Positions 16,946 through 27,017 of a stretch of 64,000 nucleotides of DNA are shown here, one piece after another. The notes beneath the pieces were generated by a model. The model had not been told where the DNA came from and searched no databases. It worked only from the letters and a program-made list of their open reading frames with translations. The number at the start of each line of letters is the position of its first letter. The first letter of the stretch is position 1. Origin of the DNA: Mesorhizobium sp. Root554 (GTDB lineage Bacteria; Pseudomonadota; Alphaproteobacteria; Rhizobiales; Rhizobiaceae). Location of the stretch: NCBI RefSeq assembly GCF_001427025.1, contig NZ_LMGA01000001.1:3637697-3701696 (forward strand). The letters are read 5' to 3'. A program made the translations under genes and the position numbers.

Positions 16946-17164
16946 TTACTTGAAACGATAGGTGATACGGCCCTTGGTCAGGTCGTAGGGGGTCATTTCG
17001 ACCAGAACCTTGTCGCCCGTCAGTACACGGATGCGGTTCTTGCGCATGCGGCCGGCTGTATGGGCGATGATTTCGTGTTCGTTTTCGAGCTTCACGCGGA
17101 ACATCGCGTTGGGCAACAGTTCCGTCACGACACCCGGAAACTCGAGGACTTCTTCCTTCGGCAT
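16946..17164 (-). CDS. infA: Translation initiation factor IF-1
   Basis: A 72-residue S1/OB-fold protein of exactly normal IF-1 length. It has [51 protein letters not shown] read in segments, and ends GRITYRFK. It binds the A site of the 30S subunit during initiation. The preceding gap of 87 bases to the phosphatase gene could hold its own promoter, as expected for an essential, highly expressed gene. Confidence 0.98.
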
Positions 17165-17251
17165 TCGAACCCTTTGGTTTGGATTGGTTTCCAGCGACCC
17201 GGCTGGAATTGGCGCGGAACCTATATGATTATAGTGGCTTTGTGAACACGC

Positions 17252-17743
17252 TTAATCGGCCTCGCCGCCTGCCACCGCAGAAAGGAAGCGGGCGGCGATC
17301 CGCGCCTTCAGCCGCTCGCGCACATCGCGGTAGGACGCCATGATCTGATCGCGGGTGCCGCTGGCCGCCGTGGGATCGGGTGTCGGCCAGTATTCCACCT
17401 CAACGGCTGCCGAACGGGTCAGTTCGATGGCAGCGTGGTGCGCCTCGGGAGTCAGCGTGATGATCAGGTCGAAATAGTCGTCCTCCATCTCCTCCATGGT
17501 TTTCGAATGGTGATTTTCGAGCGAAAGGCCGTCCTCCGCCAACACCGCGTCGACGAAAGGATCACGATCGCCGGTGCGTACACCGGCGGAAGCGACGAAG
17601 GTCGCGGAGGGCAGCATGCGCCGCGCCAGCGCCTCGGCCATGGGCGAACGGACCGCATTCATGCGGCACATGAAGAGGATGGATTGCGGGATGCGTTCGC
17701 CTGACGCCACGGCTTTCCCGTCACCCGCGCCAGTGAAGGACAC
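17252..17743 (-). CDS. Low-molecular-weight protein tyrosine phosphatase family protein
   Basis: A 163-residue protein with the P-loop CRMNAVRS (Cys26, Arg32, Ser33) and a late DP acid pair (TPDPT). This is the fold of low-molecular-weight phosphatases and thioredoxin-type arsenate reductases. The start is a GTG at 17741-17743 inside the 3' end of the UPF0262 gene, an overlap of 23 bases. In rhizobial genomes this gene routinely sits between UPF0262 and infA. The natural substrate is unknown; the arsC-type annotation is possible but less likely in this context. Confidence 0.88.
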   Translation of the reverse strand: MSFTGAGDGKAVASGERIPQSILFMCRMNAVRSPMAEALARRMLPSATFVASAGVRTGDRDPFVDAVLAEDGLSLENHHSKTMEEMEDDYFDLIITLTPEAHHAAIELTRSAAVEVEYWPTPDPTAASGTRDQIMASYRDVRERLKARIAARFLSAVAGGEAD

Positions 17744-18206
17744 AGACCAGCGTGAACAGCCGGCGCGCCGTACCGAAATCGATGTCGATCTTGCCGGCCA
17801 GCCGCTCCTTCAGCGTTTGCGAGCCTTCATTATGCAGTCCGCGCCGGCCCATGTCGATGGCCTCGATATGGCTCGGCGTCGAGGAGCGGATGGCGTCGTA
17901 GTAACTTTCGCAGATCAAATAGTAGTCCTTGACGATGCGCCGGAATGGGGTCAGCGACAGGATATGGGTGACCACCGTGTCGCCGTCCTCGCGGCTGACC
18001 GCGAAGACGAGACGCGAATCCGCCAGCGACAGCTTCAGCCTGTAGGGCCCGCTACCATCGTCATTGACGGGCTGGAAGCTGTTTTCCTCGATCAGGTCGA
18101 AGATCGCTACCGCGCGCTCATGCTCGACATCCGGCGTCGATCGGCCGATCGATTCGTCGAGCTCGACATCGATGAGCCTGGCGTTGTTCTGGCCGGAGGG
18201 CGACAT
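17721..18206 (-). CDS. UPF0262 family protein
   Basis: A 161-residue protein of unknown function in the alphaproteobacterial UPF0262 family. Recognisable stretches are [35 protein letters not shown] read in parts, and [14 protein letters not shown]. It starts 6 bases after hisD and overlaps the phosphatase gene, so it is part of a tight operon. No membrane segment or signal peptide is seen. Confidence 0.92.
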   Translation of the reverse strand: MSPSGQNNARLIDVELDESIGRSTPDVEHERAVAIFDLIEENSFQPVNDDGSGPYRLKLSLADSRLVFAVSREDGDTVVTHILSLTPFRRIVKDYYLICESYYDAIRSSTPSHIEAIDMGRRGLHNEGSQTLKERLAGKIDIDFGTARRLFTLVCVLHWRG

Positions 18207-18212
18207 CGGTGC

Positions 18213-19505
18213 CTACATGTTCAGCCGGATCGCGACGGAGCGGCCGTGCGCGTCGAGGCCTTCCGCCTTGGCCAGCGCGATGGCCGCTGGCGCCAGGGCG
18301 CGAAGCTGGTCGGGGCCGAGCTTCAATATGGACGTGCGCTTGACGAAATCGAGCACCGAAAGGCCGGAAGAGAAACGCGCCGAACGCGCCGTTGGCAGAA
18401 CGTGGTTGGAACCGCCGACATAGTCGCCGATCACTTCGGGTGTGTGTCGGCCAAGGAATACGGCGCCGGCATTGCGCATCTGCGACAGGAAGCCTTCCGC
18501 ATTCTCGATGGCCAGCTCGACATGCTCGGCGGCGATACGGTCGACCAGCGGCAAAGCCCGATCGAAATTCTCCACGAGGATCACCGCGCCGAAATCGCGC
18601 CAGCTCGCCGCCGCCGTTTCGGCGCGCGAGAGGGTCTTGATCTGGCGCGCGACAGCTTCTTCTACACGGCCGGCGAAGGCCGGATCGTCGGTGATCAGGA
18701 TCGATTGCGCCGACACGTCGTGTTCGGCCTGCGCCAGAAGGTCGGCGGCGATCCATTCCGGATCGTTGCTGCCGTCCGCCACGACCAGCACTTCGGAAGG
18801 GCCGGCGATCATGTCGATGCCGACCGTTCCGAACACCTGCCGCTTGGCCGCTGCGACATAGGCATTGCCCGGGCCGACGATCTTGGCCACCGGCTTGATC
18901 GTCTCGGTTCCATAAGCTAGCGCCGCAATAGCCTGAGCGCCGCCGACGCGGTAGATTTCGGAAATGCCGGCGAGATCGGCCGCCACCAGCACCAGCGGAT
19001 TTACCGCGCCGCCGGAAGCCGGAACCACCATGACGATGCGTTCCACCCCCGCCACCTTGGCCGGCACGGCATTCATAAGAACCGAGCTTGGATAGCTGGC
19101 CGTACCGCCCGGAACATAAAGACCGACCGCCTCGATGGCCGTCCAGCGGGAACCCAGTTCGACGCCGGCGGGATCGACATAGCGGTCGTCCTTCGGCCGC
19201 TGGCGCTCATGGTGCGAACGGATGCGGTCGCGGGCGAATTTCAGCGCCTCGATGGTATCGGCATCGGCGGCTGCATAAGCCCCGGCGATGTCTTCCCGCG
19301 ACACGGCAATGCCGACGGCTGAAAGATCGGCCCGGTCGAATGTCTTGGTGTAATCGATGAGCGCGGCGTCGCCTTCGGCGCGGACGCGGGCGATGATTTC
19401 GCGCACCGTCGCATCGACATCGGCCGACACTTCGCGCTTCGTTGTCAGGAAGGCGGCGAAGCGCCGTTCGAAACCGGCATCGGACTGGCGGAGCGTGATG
19501 GCCAT
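18213..19505 (-). CDS. hisD: Histidinol dehydrogenase
   Basis: A 430-residue enzyme of normal length. It catalyses the last two steps of histidine synthesis, L-histidinol to L-histidine with two NAD+. Diagnostic regions are the GLYVPGGTASYPSSVLMNAVPAKVAGV segment, GPGNAYVAAAKR, DMIAGPSE and QAEHDVSAQSILITDD. The conserved Glu-His pair region (AEHVELAIE) and the closing SVLDFVKRTS are present. It follows the DUF2948 gene by 3 bases. Other his genes are not in this window, which is usual for the rhizobial arrangement with murA. Confidence 0.97.
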   Translation of the reverse strand: MAITLRQSDAGFERRFAAFLTTKREVSADVDATVREIIARVRAEGDAALIDYTKTFDRADLSAVGIAVSREDIAGAYAAADADTIEALKFARDRIRSHHERQRPKDDRYVDPAGVELGSRWTAIEAVGLYVPGGTASYPSSVLMNAVPAKVAGVERIVMVVPASGGAVNPLVLVAADLAGISEIYRVGGAQAIAALAYGTETIKPVAKIVGPGNAYVAAAKRQVFGTVGIDMIAGPSEVLVVADGSNDPEWIAADLLAQAEHDVSAQSILITDDPAFAGRVEEAVARQIKTLSRAETAAASWRDFGAVILVENFDRALPLVDRIAAEHVELAIENAEGFLSQMRNAGAVFLGRHTPEVIGDYVGGSNHVLPTARSARFSSGLSVLDFVKRTSILKLGPDQLRALAPAAIALAKAEGLDAHGRSVAIRLNM

Positions 19506-19508
19506 CGC

Positions 19509-19943
19509 TCAGGCCTTGTGGAAGGGGCGGGACGTGGCCTGCCAGGCACCGCCGAGATCGGCCAGCCGCGCCTCGATGCATTCGACATCGAGCATGATGG
19601 CGCCGCCGCCGGAGAAGATCAGTTCGACCAACCCGGACGGCGCCTGCAGCGGCACAAAGCTGACGGCGAGCAGCGACAGCACCTCGTCCGGCTTGTCGCG
19701 CGCGATCCCGCTGGTCTTGGCGCCGATGACACGGTCGAAATGCAGCACGCTCTGCCGCCGCTCATTATGCCGGCGGAAGAGGCCGGATTTCACCTCCCAG
19801 GCGAAACGGTTCATCGGCAGCACGAAACGCTGCCGCGCCGGCAGATATTCCAGGTCGCCGATCTTCATCACCGCGTCCTGCACATGCGCGGAAATGATGT
19901 CGAGGTCCTGTTCGTCGAGGGCGGCTAGCTTGAGTGCGGACAT
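19509..19943 (-). CDS. DUF2948 family protein
   Basis: A 144-residue protein that starts MSALKLAALDEQDLDIISAHVQDAV and contains GDLEYLPARQRFVLPMNRFAWE, typical of DUF2948, an alphaproteobacterial family of unknown function encoded between murA and hisD. It is soluble, with no signal peptide. The gene is 3 bases from hisD, so it is cotranscribed. Nothing unusual is seen. Confidence 0.93.
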   Translation of the reverse strand: MSALKLAALDEQDLDIISAHVQDAVMKIGDLEYLPARQRFVLPMNRFAWEVKSGLFRRHNERRQSVLHFDRVIGAKTSGIARDKPDEVLSLLAVSFVPLQAPSGLVELIFSGGGAIMLDVECIEARLADLGGAWQATSRPFHKA

Positions 19944-20044
19944 AGGGATTTCGCACCTGCGAAGGTTTCGATCGCCTTTCTGTTAGGCGGTCTTTGCGGG
20001 CCGCGCAACCGTGGTGGGCGCAGCCCGGCCTCAACCGATGGCCG

Positions 20045-21346
20045 TCAGGCCGAAATGCGCTCGATCACCGCGCCACAGCCGGACAACTTCTCTTCCAGCC
20101 GTTCGAAGCCACGGTCCAGATGATAAACGCGGTTGACGGTGGTTTCGCCTTCGGCCGCGAGGCCGGCGATGACCAGCGACACCGAAGCGCGAAGGTCCGT
20201 CGCCATCACCGGTGCGCCCTTCAGCTTCGACACGCCCTCGACGATGGCCGTCTGGCCGGACAGCGTGATGTGGGCGCCGAGACGGGCGAGTTCCTGCACA
20301 TGCATGAAGCGGTTTTCGAAGATCGTCTCGGTGATGCGCGACTTGCCCTTGGACATCGTCATCAGGCCCATGAACTGCGCCTGCAGGTCGGTCGGGAAGC
20401 CGGGGAAGGGCTCGGTGGTCACATCAACGGGGGAAATGCCGCCGCCGTTGCGTTTGACGCGGATTCCTTCATTGGTCGGCGTGATCTCGGCCCCGGTCTG
20501 GCCGATGATATCGAGGGCGGATTGCAGCAGGTCGGGCCGCGCGTTTTGCAGCAGCACATCGCCGCCGGTCATGGCCACCGCCATCGCATAGGTGCCGGTC
20601 TCGATGCGATCGGGGATGACGCGCACGCTGGCGCCGGTCAGGCGGTCGACGCCGTCAATGGTGATGGTGGAGGTGCCGGCGCCGTGGATTTTCGCGCCCA
20701 TGGCGTTCAGGCATTCGGCGAGGTTGACAATTTCCGGCTCGCGCGCGGCGTTCTCCAGCACCGTCTCGCCCTTGGCCAGGGCCGCCGCCATCAGCGCGAC
20801 ATGGGTGCCGCCGACAGTCACCTTGGGAAAGGTGTGGCGATTTCCGACAAGCCGGCCATTTCGCGCCCTGGTGATGACATAGCCGTTGTCGATGTCGATT
20901 TCAGCGCCGAGCGACTGCAAAACCTCCAGCAGCAGATCGACCGGGCGCGTGCCGATGGCGCAGCCCCCGGGAAGCGAGACCTTGGCCTCGCCCATGCGCG
21001 CCAGCAGCGGGCCGATCACCCAGAACGATGCGCGCATCTTGGACACCAGATCATAGGGCGCAGTGGTGTCGACGATGTCGCGGGCGGAGAAGTTGATGGT
21101 GCGCGAATAGCCGCTCGGATTGCCGTTCTGATGGTCGCGCTTGCCATTGACGGAATAGTCGACGCCATGATTCCCGAGAATACGAGTCAACTGCTCCACA
21201 TCGGCAAGATGCGGCACGTTCTCCAGCGTCAGCGTCTCGTCGGTCAAAAGCGAAGCGATCATCAAAGGCAGCGCCGCGTTCTTGGCGCCGGAGATGGGGA
21301 TGGTTCCGGCAAGCTGGTTGCCGCCGACAATCCTGATACGATCCAT
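20045..21346 (-). CDS. murA: UDP-N-acetylglucosamine 1-carboxyvinyltransferase
   Basis: A 433-residue MurA, the first committed enzyme of peptidoglycan synthesis, which transfers enolpyruvate from PEP to UDP-GlcNAc. Lys22 (SGAKNAALP) and the catalytic Cys129 ([13 protein letters not shown]) are present, so the enzyme should be fosfomycin-sensitive at that residue. The family ending with [16 protein letters not shown] is visible. It precedes DUF2948 by 101 bases and probably heads the housekeeping operon together with the small gene upstream. Confidence 0.98.
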   Translation of the reverse strand: MDRIRIVGGNQLAGTIPISGAKNAALPLMIASLLTDETLTLENVPHLADVEQLTRILGNHGVDYSVNGKRDHQNGNPSGYSRTINFSARDIVDTTAPYDLVSKMRASFWVIGPLLARMGEAKVSLPGGCAIGTRPVDLLLEVLQSLGAEIDIDNGYVITRARNGRLVGNRHTFPKVTVGGTHVALMAAALAKGETVLENAAREPEIVNLAECLNAMGAKIHGAGTSTITIDGVDRLTGASVRVIPDRIETGTYAMAVAMTGGDVLLQNARPDLLQSALDIIGQTGAEITPTNEGIRVKRNGGGISPVDVTTEPFPGFPTDLQAQFMGLMTMSKGKSRITETIFENRFMHVQELARLGAHITLSGQTAIVEGVSKLKGAPVMATDLRASVSLVIAGLAAEGETTVNRVYHLDRGFERLEEKLSGCGAVIERISA

Positions 21347-21530
21347 AAAACAACGTCCCCTGGCCGGGTTTTCCGGCTTTAATCGGTTGAGCGTAGATCG
21401 GTCCGTCTAAACCATTGCCCGATCCGGTTCAAGAAATAGGATTGCCTGGAGTGATGGCGCAGAGGAACTGCGCAATGTTTTCCGCGCGCGTTGCTCAAAA
21501 CCGACAGTCTGGGTGTGGAACGGTATCGCC

Positions 21531-21725
21531 CTAACCATCGCTGCTGTCTTCCGAGGTCTCGATGCCCTCTGGGCGCATGTTTGCCTGTCCGGTCCGGCGC
21601 GATCGCACCTGCGCCTTGCGTTTTGCAAGATTGGCGCGCAATTGCTCCGCCAGCCGCGCCTTGCGCTGGTCGCCCTGACTTTTGGGCGCGGTGGCCGCCT
21701 TTGATGTCCTGGGGTTGTCGCTCAT
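21531..21725 (-). CDS. Small basic hypothetical protein upstream of murA
   Basis: A 64-residue, highly basic protein: MSDNPRTSKAATAPKSQGDQ, then RKARLAEQLRANLAKRKAQVRSRR and an acidic tail. It resembles small lysine/arginine-rich proteins of unknown function that rhizobia encode before murA. It is predicted to be largely one helix and could bind nucleic acid, though this is inference. The ATG has GGGAACGG upstream. The gap to murA is 184 bases and contains no other gene. Confidence 0.7.
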   Translation of the reverse strand: MSDNPRTSKAATAPKSQGDQRKARLAEQLRANLAKRKAQVRSRRTGQANMRPEGIETSEDSSDG

Positions 21726-21854
21726 CGTCCGTTCCCATGCCGCGCAGCAAGAGCCGGCATTATGGCGCGGTCATGTCGCAAACGGCAGCACAAAAGCCCA
21801 CAACACACAACTTGCGCTCAAGGGAGTGATGTGGCAGAAGCGCCGCGTCCGGAA

Positions 21855-21907
<53 letters not shown>

Positions 21908-21929
<22 letters not shown>

Positions 21930-22348
21930 GTCCATCGTCCACCGATAGCCGATGTACGGCCCAGCGCTGGCCTGCCAACGGGCGGTTGGTTGGTTATCTC
22001 GACCCGATCCGGATAAAAGGCCACATGATCTTTGATCGCGGCGACTGCCTCGTGGGGTTTGTCGTATTGCCACACCGCGTTCTCGCCGCCCTTGCCGACG
22101 ACGATGGTGTAGTACGAGCAGTCTCCTTTATAGGGGCAATGGGTGGTGTGGTCGGTGCGCTTGAGCAGCGGCACATTGACATCTTTCAGCGGAACATAGT
22201 GCACAGGCGGATAGTCCGCCTCCTTGAGGATCAGCCCGTCCTTGGTGTCCGCGATGATCTGCCGCGCAAAGGTAACGATGATTCGGTCCGGGTTGCGCTC
22301 GATTGTAATGGGATGGTCGGGGCCAGGGTTTTTTACCGCTTTATCCAT
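21908..22348 (-). CDS. DUF427 domain-containing protein
   Basis: A 146-residue DUF427 protein. Typical parts are NPDRIIVTFARQIIADTKDGLILKEADYPPVHYVPLKDV and THCPYKGDCSYYTI, with the C-terminal FYPDRVEI. The function of the family is not established. ATG 22348 is preferred, with GGAG 7 bases upstream; an earlier in-frame start at 22387 lies in a hairpin region. The last residues (TGAARED) are read from the complement of tRNA-Thr and are not part of the conserved domain, so the original stop was probably lost and the frame extended into the tRNA. Confidence 0.88.
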
Positions 22349-22359
22349 GCTCAATCTCC

Positions 22360-22377
22360 ACTGTCGTGAGCGACAGT
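22360..22377 (-). promoter_or_regulatory. Hairpin next to the DUF427 ribosome-binding site
   Basis: ACTGTCG-TGAG-CGACAGT is a perfect 7-base-pair dyad immediately upstream of GGAG for the DUF427 gene. As DNA it could be an operator; as RNA it could affect initiation. No T-tract follows, so it is not a terminator. Confidence 0.35.
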
Positions 22378-22583
22378 TTCTTACCAACGCCGTCGCTGCT
22401 CAATGAATTAAAGAACATTTTCGGCGTCTTCAACAAAATCCAGACGCTTCCCGCTTCAGGCGATCTGCAATCGTGACCAGCCGCCAACGGGCGACAAGAA
22501 TCTAGAGCAAGGCCTGTTTCGTTGACAAGTAAGGGGTGTTGGCTGCTATTGCGGCCACAATCAAAGCCTGTCCGGAACTTCTC

Positions 22584-23897
22584 ATGACCAATGTCGCCCT
22601 GACGGGGCTTGCCCGAGATCTTGCACGACGCGCCGCCGAAGGGCGTCCGGTCCGCATAGGCGTCATCGGTTCGGGGGAGATGGGCACCGATCTTGTGACC
22701 CAGGGCATGCTGATGCCCGGCATTTCGGTCTGCGCCGTTTCCACGCGCCGTCCGCATACCGCGCGTGACGCCATTCGCATCGCCTATGGCGACGAGGCCA
22801 TGGCCTGCGAGGCCGACACTCCCTCAGGCGTCACAGCGGCAATCGAAGCCGGCAGGATCGCCATCACCTCGAACGAAAACCTGGTCACAAATCCGCTGAT
22901 CGACATTGTCATCGACGCGACCGGCAAACCCGGCGTCGCCGCCGATTTCGACCTGATGGCGATGGAGCACGGCAAGCATCTGGTGATGATGAATGTCGAG
23001 GCCGACGTCACCATCGGCTGCCTGCTGAAGCAGGAGGCAGACCGGCTGGGTGTCGTCTATTCGGTCGGCGCGGGCGACGAGCCTTCGTCCTGCATGGAAC
23101 TGATCGAATTCGCTTCGGCGCTGGGCTACACCATCGTCTCCGCCGGCAAGGGCAAGAACAACCCGCTCAATCACGATGCGGTGCCGGACGACTATCGCGA
23201 GGAAGCCGCGCGCCGCAACATGAACCCGCGCATGCTGGTGGAGTTCGTCGATGGCTCCAAGACCATGGTCGAGATGTGCGCCATCGCCAACGCCACCGGC
23301 CTCGTGCCGGACGTGCCGGGGATGCACGGACCCAATGTCAACCGCGACGATCTCGCCAAGGTGCTCATTCCGCGCGAGGACGGCGGCGTGCTCGGCCGCA
23401 AGGGCGTGGTGGACTATACGATCGGCAAGGGCGTGGCGCCGGGCGTCTTTGTCGTCGTCGAGGCGACGCATCCGCGCATCATCGAGCGCATGGACGATCT
23501 GCATATCGGCCACGGTCCCTACTACAGTTTCTTCCGGCCTTATCACCTGACCTCGCTTGAGGTGCCGCTGACCGCCGCCCGCATCGCCTTGTATGGCCGT
23601 CCCGACATGGTGCCGCTGCCAAGGCCGGTGGCGGAAGTCTGCGCAGTCGCCAAGCGCGACCTGAAGGCTGGCGACACCTTGGATGCCATCGGCGAGACAT
23701 GCTATCGCTCATGGACGATGACCGTCGAGGAAGCCCGCGCCAGCCGCGCCGTGCCTGTCGGCCTGCTGGAAGGCGGCAAGGTGCTGAAGCCGGTCCGCAA
23801 GGGCGAACTTCTGACCGTCGACAATGCCGCTCCGGACTCGACCACCCGCCTGTTTGCGCTGCGCAAGCGGCAGGACGAGATGCTTTACGGAACTTGA
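22584..23897 (+). CDS. SAF-domain NAD(P)-dependent oxidoreductase (homoserine dehydrogenase-like)
   Basis: A 437-residue protein from ATG 22584; a TTG at 22536 is an alternative. The N-terminal Rossmann motif GVIGSGEMG is at residues 26-34, followed by a homoserine-dehydrogenase-like domain (ITSNENLVTNPLIDIVIDATGKP) and a C-terminal SAF domain (VCAVAKRDLKAGDTLDAIGE, near 350-420). Proteins of this architecture have been linked to sugar-acid or polyol catabolism and are sometimes mislabelled as FlgA because of the SAF fold. Its neighbours (DUF427, proC) give no pathway clue. Confidence 0.82.
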   Translation: MTNVALTGLARDLARRAAEGRPVRIGVIGSGEMGTDLVTQGMLMPGISVCAVSTRRPHTARDAIRIAYGDEAMACEADTPSGVTAAIEAGRIAITSNENLVTNPLIDIVIDATGKPGVAADFDLMAMEHGKHLVMMNVEADVTIGCLLKQEADRLGVVYSVGAGDEPSSCMELIEFASALGYTIVSAGKGKNNPLNHDAVPDDYREEAARRNMNPRMLVEFVDGSKTMVEMCAIANATGLVPDVPGMHGPNVNRDDLAKVLIPREDGGVLGRKGVVDYTIGKGVAPGVFVVVEATHPRIIERMDDLHIGHGPYYSFFRPYHLTSLEVPLTAARIALYGRPDMVPLPRPVAEVCAVAKRDLKAGDTLDAIGETCYRSWTMTVEEARASRAVPVGLLEGGKVLKPVRKGELLTVDNAAPDSTTRLFALRKRQDEMLYGT

Positions 23898-23916
23898 TCG
23901 TTTCCCTTGTTAGGGA

Positions 23917-24732
23917 TTATTCGCCAAGTTCCATCGATCTGACCCTTGCCGCCTCGACTGCCTCGATCACCAGCGTCTTGAGCCGGTCTTCGCCCATCAA
24001 AACCCCGAGCGCCGCCGCTGTGGTGCCGTTCGGGCTCGTCACCTGCTGGCGCAGCGTGCCTGGATCGTCCTTGCTTTCGGCTGCCAGCGACGCCGCGCCA
24101 TAGACCGTTTGCCTGGCCAGCAACTTAGCTGTTTCCGTAGGCAGGCCGGCTTCCTCGGCCGCGGCCGTCAGGCACTCGATGAAATGGAAAACATAGGCTG
24201 GGCCTGAACCGGACACGGCGGTCACCGCATCCATGAGGCTCTCGTCGTCCACGGTTGCCACTTCGCCGCTCGCCGACAGCAGGTCGGCGATGAAGCCTCT
24301 CGTTTTCGCTGAAACCAGCGGACTGGGGTATACCACCATCATGCCCTTGCCGATGGCCGCCGGCGTGTTCGGCATGCAGCGCATGACCGGCGTGCGTGTG
24401 CCCAAAATCTGCTCGAACGTGGCGACCGGCGTGCCGGCCACGACGCTCAGGAACGTCGTGCGTCCATTGCCGAAATGCTTGTACTCTTCGGTTACCTTGC
24501 GGATCACCTGCGGTTTGACCGCCAGAACCACGATTTCGGGGCTTGCGCCGGCGGCGATCGCACTGGCCTCCGAAACTGTGGGGCAGCCGAGGTCCTCAGC
24601 GCGTCGGCGCAAGGTTTCGTTCGGTTCGACCACAAGCACGTCTGTAGCCTTGAGCTTGCCGGATTTCAGCCAGCCGCCGAGCATCGCGTAACCCATATTG
24701 CCGCAACCGGCGAGAACGAGCCTGATCGTCAT
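23917..24732 (-). CDS. proC: Pyrroline-5-carboxylate reductase
   Basis: A 271-residue ProC, which reduces pyrroline-5-carboxylate to proline with NAD(P)H. The start ATG 24732 has AGGAG 8 bases upstream and gives the normal N-terminus MTIRLVLAGCGNMGYAMLGGW; the frame extends further upstream but without a family match. The family helix SGSGPAYVFHFIECLTAAAEEAGL and the RQQVTSPNGTTAAAL segment are present. The gene is convergent with the SAF-domain gene at a distance of 19 bases. Confidence 0.95.
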   Translation of the reverse strand: MTIRLVLAGCGNMGYAMLGGWLKSGKLKATDVLVVEPNETLRRRAEDLGCPTVSEASAIAAGASPEIVVLAVKPQVIRKVTEEYKHFGNGRTTFLSVVAGTPVATFEQILGTRTPVMRCMPNTPAAIGKGMMVVYPSPLVSAKTRGFIADLLSASGEVATVDDESLMDAVTAVSGSGPAYVFHFIECLTAAAEEAGLPTETAKLLARQTVYGAASLAAESKDDPGTLRQQVTSPNGTTAAALGVLMGEDRLKTLVIEAVEAARVRSMELGE

Positions 24733-25118
24733 AATGTGGTCTCCTGAGCCGAAGCCCTGCTTAGACTTTTGCTTTAACCGCGGGAAGCCCGAACCGAAGA
24801 TGCGCGGATATGGCTGCTGCTCGCACCGCCTTGTCGGCGGAAAGGATTTGTTAATCACCTTGCGCGGCAACAGCATCTCACTCGGTGTTTTCAACCCAAG
24901 ATTGCCGGGTCTTAATCAAGGGTTCATTGCGTTTTGCTACCTGCATGAAGTGGATTGAGAGAGATGCATCTGCATTTGGTACTGTTTCCTGTTCCGTCAG
25001 CGCGTCGGGCTGACCCGATGTCTGTCATCCTGCTCGTTCAGGATGTGGCGGCGCGCGGCTGTGCGCCTGCTGGGATGATCCCGGGCAACACTGCAACACT
25101 TTCCCGGCGGGCTTTTTC
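24733..25118. other. Intergenic stretch between proC and the glycosyltransferase gene
   Basis: The 386 bases carry the promoters of two divergent genes. A 52-codon plus-strand frame from ATG 24964 ends with TGA overlapping the glycosyltransferase ATG (ATGA), but its product shows no recognisable feature and its start has no good ribosome-binding site, so I do not call it a gene. No RNA gene or long repeat was seen. Confidence 0.4.
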
Positions 25119-25913
25119 ATGAACATGCACGCCGTCCACGCTGCCGCAGGCGAAAGGCCCGTCAAATCGATCCTCGGCATCCCCGTTCTCAGCATCGGTT
25201 GGGACGAGGCGATTTCGCTGCTCACCGGTCTGCTGCGCGAGCGCCGTTTCACCAAGATCACCTTCCTCAATGCGCACAATGCAAACATTGCGTGTGCGGA
25301 TCCGGCTTTTGCCGGGGCGCTTGAGGATTTTCTCGTGCTTCCCGATGGCATCGGCGTCGATATGGCGGCGAAGCTTCTTTATGGCGCGCCGTTTCCAGCC
25401 AATCTCAACGGCACCGATTTCGTCCCGGCTTTCCTGCAGGCTTCCACCAAGCCGCTGACGGTCGCGTTGCTGGGGGCCTCCCGGGCCAATGCCGAGGCCG
25501 CGTCGGAACGGCTTGCCGCAATGACGCCGCAGCACAAGCTCGAAGTCATCCACGACGGTTTCTTCACGCCCACGCAGGAACCGCAGATCATTCAGCGCAT
25601 CGCCGACCTGCGCCCCGATATTCTCCTGGTCGCCATGGGCGTGCCGAGGCAGGAACTCTGGATCGCCAATCATATCGACGCGCGCCATTGCACCTTGCCG
25701 ATCGCGGTTGGCGCATTGCTCGATTTCCTCAGCGGCACCGTGCCGCGCGCACCGCTGTGGATGCGGCGCCTGCGGCTGGAATGGGTCTTCCGTCTTCTGG
25801 TGGAGCCGGGACGGCTGTGGCGGCGCTATGTGGTGGGCAATCCGTTGTTCCTGTGGCGCGTTCTGAAGCAGAAACTGTCGTCCGGCTCAGGCGCCGTTCG
25901 CAAAGAGAGCTGA
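25119..25913 (+). CDS. WecG/TagA/CpsF family glycosyltransferase
   Basis: A 264-residue glycosyltransferase of family GT26. The family signatures NGTDFVPAF and GVPRQELWIANH are present with the preceding RPDILLVAMG. Related enzymes transfer ManNAcA or ManNAc to lipid-linked sugars for enterobacterial common antigen, teichoic acid or exopolysaccharide. No other polysaccharide genes lie nearby, so its pathway is unknown. The C-terminus (RLWRRYVVGNPLFLWRVLKQK) is basic and hydrophobic, suggesting peripheral contact with the inner membrane. Confidence 0.9.
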   Translation: MNMHAVHAAAGERPVKSILGIPVLSIGWDEAISLLTGLLRERRFTKITFLNAHNANIACADPAFAGALEDFLVLPDGIGVDMAAKLLYGAPFPANLNGTDFVPAFLQASTKPLTVALLGASRANAEAASERLAAMTPQHKLEVIHDGFFTPTQEPQIIQRIADLRPDILLVAMGVPRQELWIANHIDARHCTLPIAVGALLDFLSGTVPRAPLWMRRLRLEWVFRLLVEPGRLWRRYVVGNPLFLWRVLKQKLSSGSGAVRKES

Positions 25914-26102
25914 TCGCCACTGCGCTGGCGAAATCCGCTCCGCTGCGCGCCAAAATTCCCGTCATTTTTGATGTGCCAGACCGTTCGCTGCTGGAATCCG
26001 GGCAATTTCGGGTTTACGGCATCAAAGGGCGCATTGTCGGGATTGCCGGCGTCGTTTTTCGTGACAATGGCGTTTCGAACCGACTGACCTGCAGGATATC
26101 CC

Positions 26103-27002
26103 ATGGCTGAAACTATCGATGGAAAGAGCCTAGCCCTAGAAGTGGTGGCCAAGGTGAAGGCGCTTGCCGCCGATCTCGCGGCGAAAGGCAAGGGCGTTCC
26201 CGGCCTCGCCGTGGTCATCGTCGGGGAGGACCCGGCCAGCCAGGTCTACGTCGCCTCCAAGTCCCGTACCGCCAAGGAATGCGGATTTCATTCCGTCCAG
26301 CACACGCTGCCGGAGACGACTTCCGAGACCGAACTTCTCGGCATCATCGCAAACCTCAACGCCGACGCGGCCATTCACGGTATACTGGTGCAGCTGCCGC
26401 TGCCGGCGCATATCGATGCCGGCAAGGTCATCCAGGCCATCGCGCCGAACAAAGACGTGGATGGCTTCCATTTCGTCAATGTCGGCAAGCTGACCACTGG
26501 CGAACTGGCTACGGCTTTCGTGCCCTGCACGCCCGCCGGCTCGATGCTGCTGATCGAGCGCGTGCGCGGCAAGGATTTGTCAGGCCTCAGCGCAGTGGTG
26601 CTCGGCCGCTCCAACATTGTCGGCAAACCGATGGCTAATCTGCTTCTGGCCGCCAATTGCACCGTCACCGTCGCCCACAGCCGCACCAGGGACCTGCCGG
26701 CGCTCGCCAGAACCGCCGATATATTGGTGGCGGCTGTCGGACGGCCGCAAATGGTCAAGGGCGATTGGGTCAAGCCCGGCGCCACCGTCATCGATGTCGG
26801 CATCAACCGCATTCCGGCGCCGGAGAAAGGCGAGGGCAAGACCAGGCTCGTGGGCGACGTGGACTTTGCCGAGACAGCGAAGGTCGCCGGCGCGATCACG
26901 CCAGTTCCCGGCGGCGTTGGGCCGATGACCATCGCCATGCTCATGGCCAACACCCTTGTCTCGGCCTATCTCGCAGCCGGTCTGGACAGACCAACTTTCT
27001 GA
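26103..27002 (+). CDS. folD: Bifunctional methylenetetrahydrofolate dehydrogenase/cyclohydrolase
   Basis: A 299-residue FolD. It interconverts 5,10-methylene-, methenyl- and 10-formyl-tetrahydrofolate with NADP. Motifs are [22 protein letters not shown] (catalytic Lys in the YxxxK-like stretch), [32 protein letters not shown] and the C-terminal [19 protein letters not shown] lies upstream of the ATG. The GlxA-type regulator begins 15 bases downstream on the same strand, possibly in one transcript. Confidence 0.97.
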   Translation: MAETIDGKSLALEVVAKVKALAADLAAKGKGVPGLAVVIVGEDPASQVYVASKSRTAKECGFHSVQHTLPETTSETELLGIIANLNADAAIHGILVQLPLPAHIDAGKVIQAIAPNKDVDGFHFVNVGKLTTGELATAFVPCTPAGSMLLIERVRGKDLSGLSAVVLGRSNIVGKPMANLLLAANCTVTVAHSRTRDLPALARTADILVAAVGRPQMVKGDWVKPGATVIDVGINRIPAPEKGEGKTRLVGDVDFAETAKVAGAITPVPGGVGPMTIAMLMANTLVSAYLAAGLDRPTF

Positions 27003-27017
27003 CCACGAGGCACCGCT

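Noticed and set aside
17574..18920. A 448-codon plus-strand frame across the phosphatase, UPF0262 and hisD genes
   Set aside because: It spans three conserved minus-strand genes and their junctions, so it cannot be a real gene without displacing them.
24964..25123. A 52-codon frame overlapping the glycosyltransferase start as ATGA
   Set aside because: The overlap is suggestive of coupling, but there is no Shine-Dalgarno sequence, domain or natural-looking composition.
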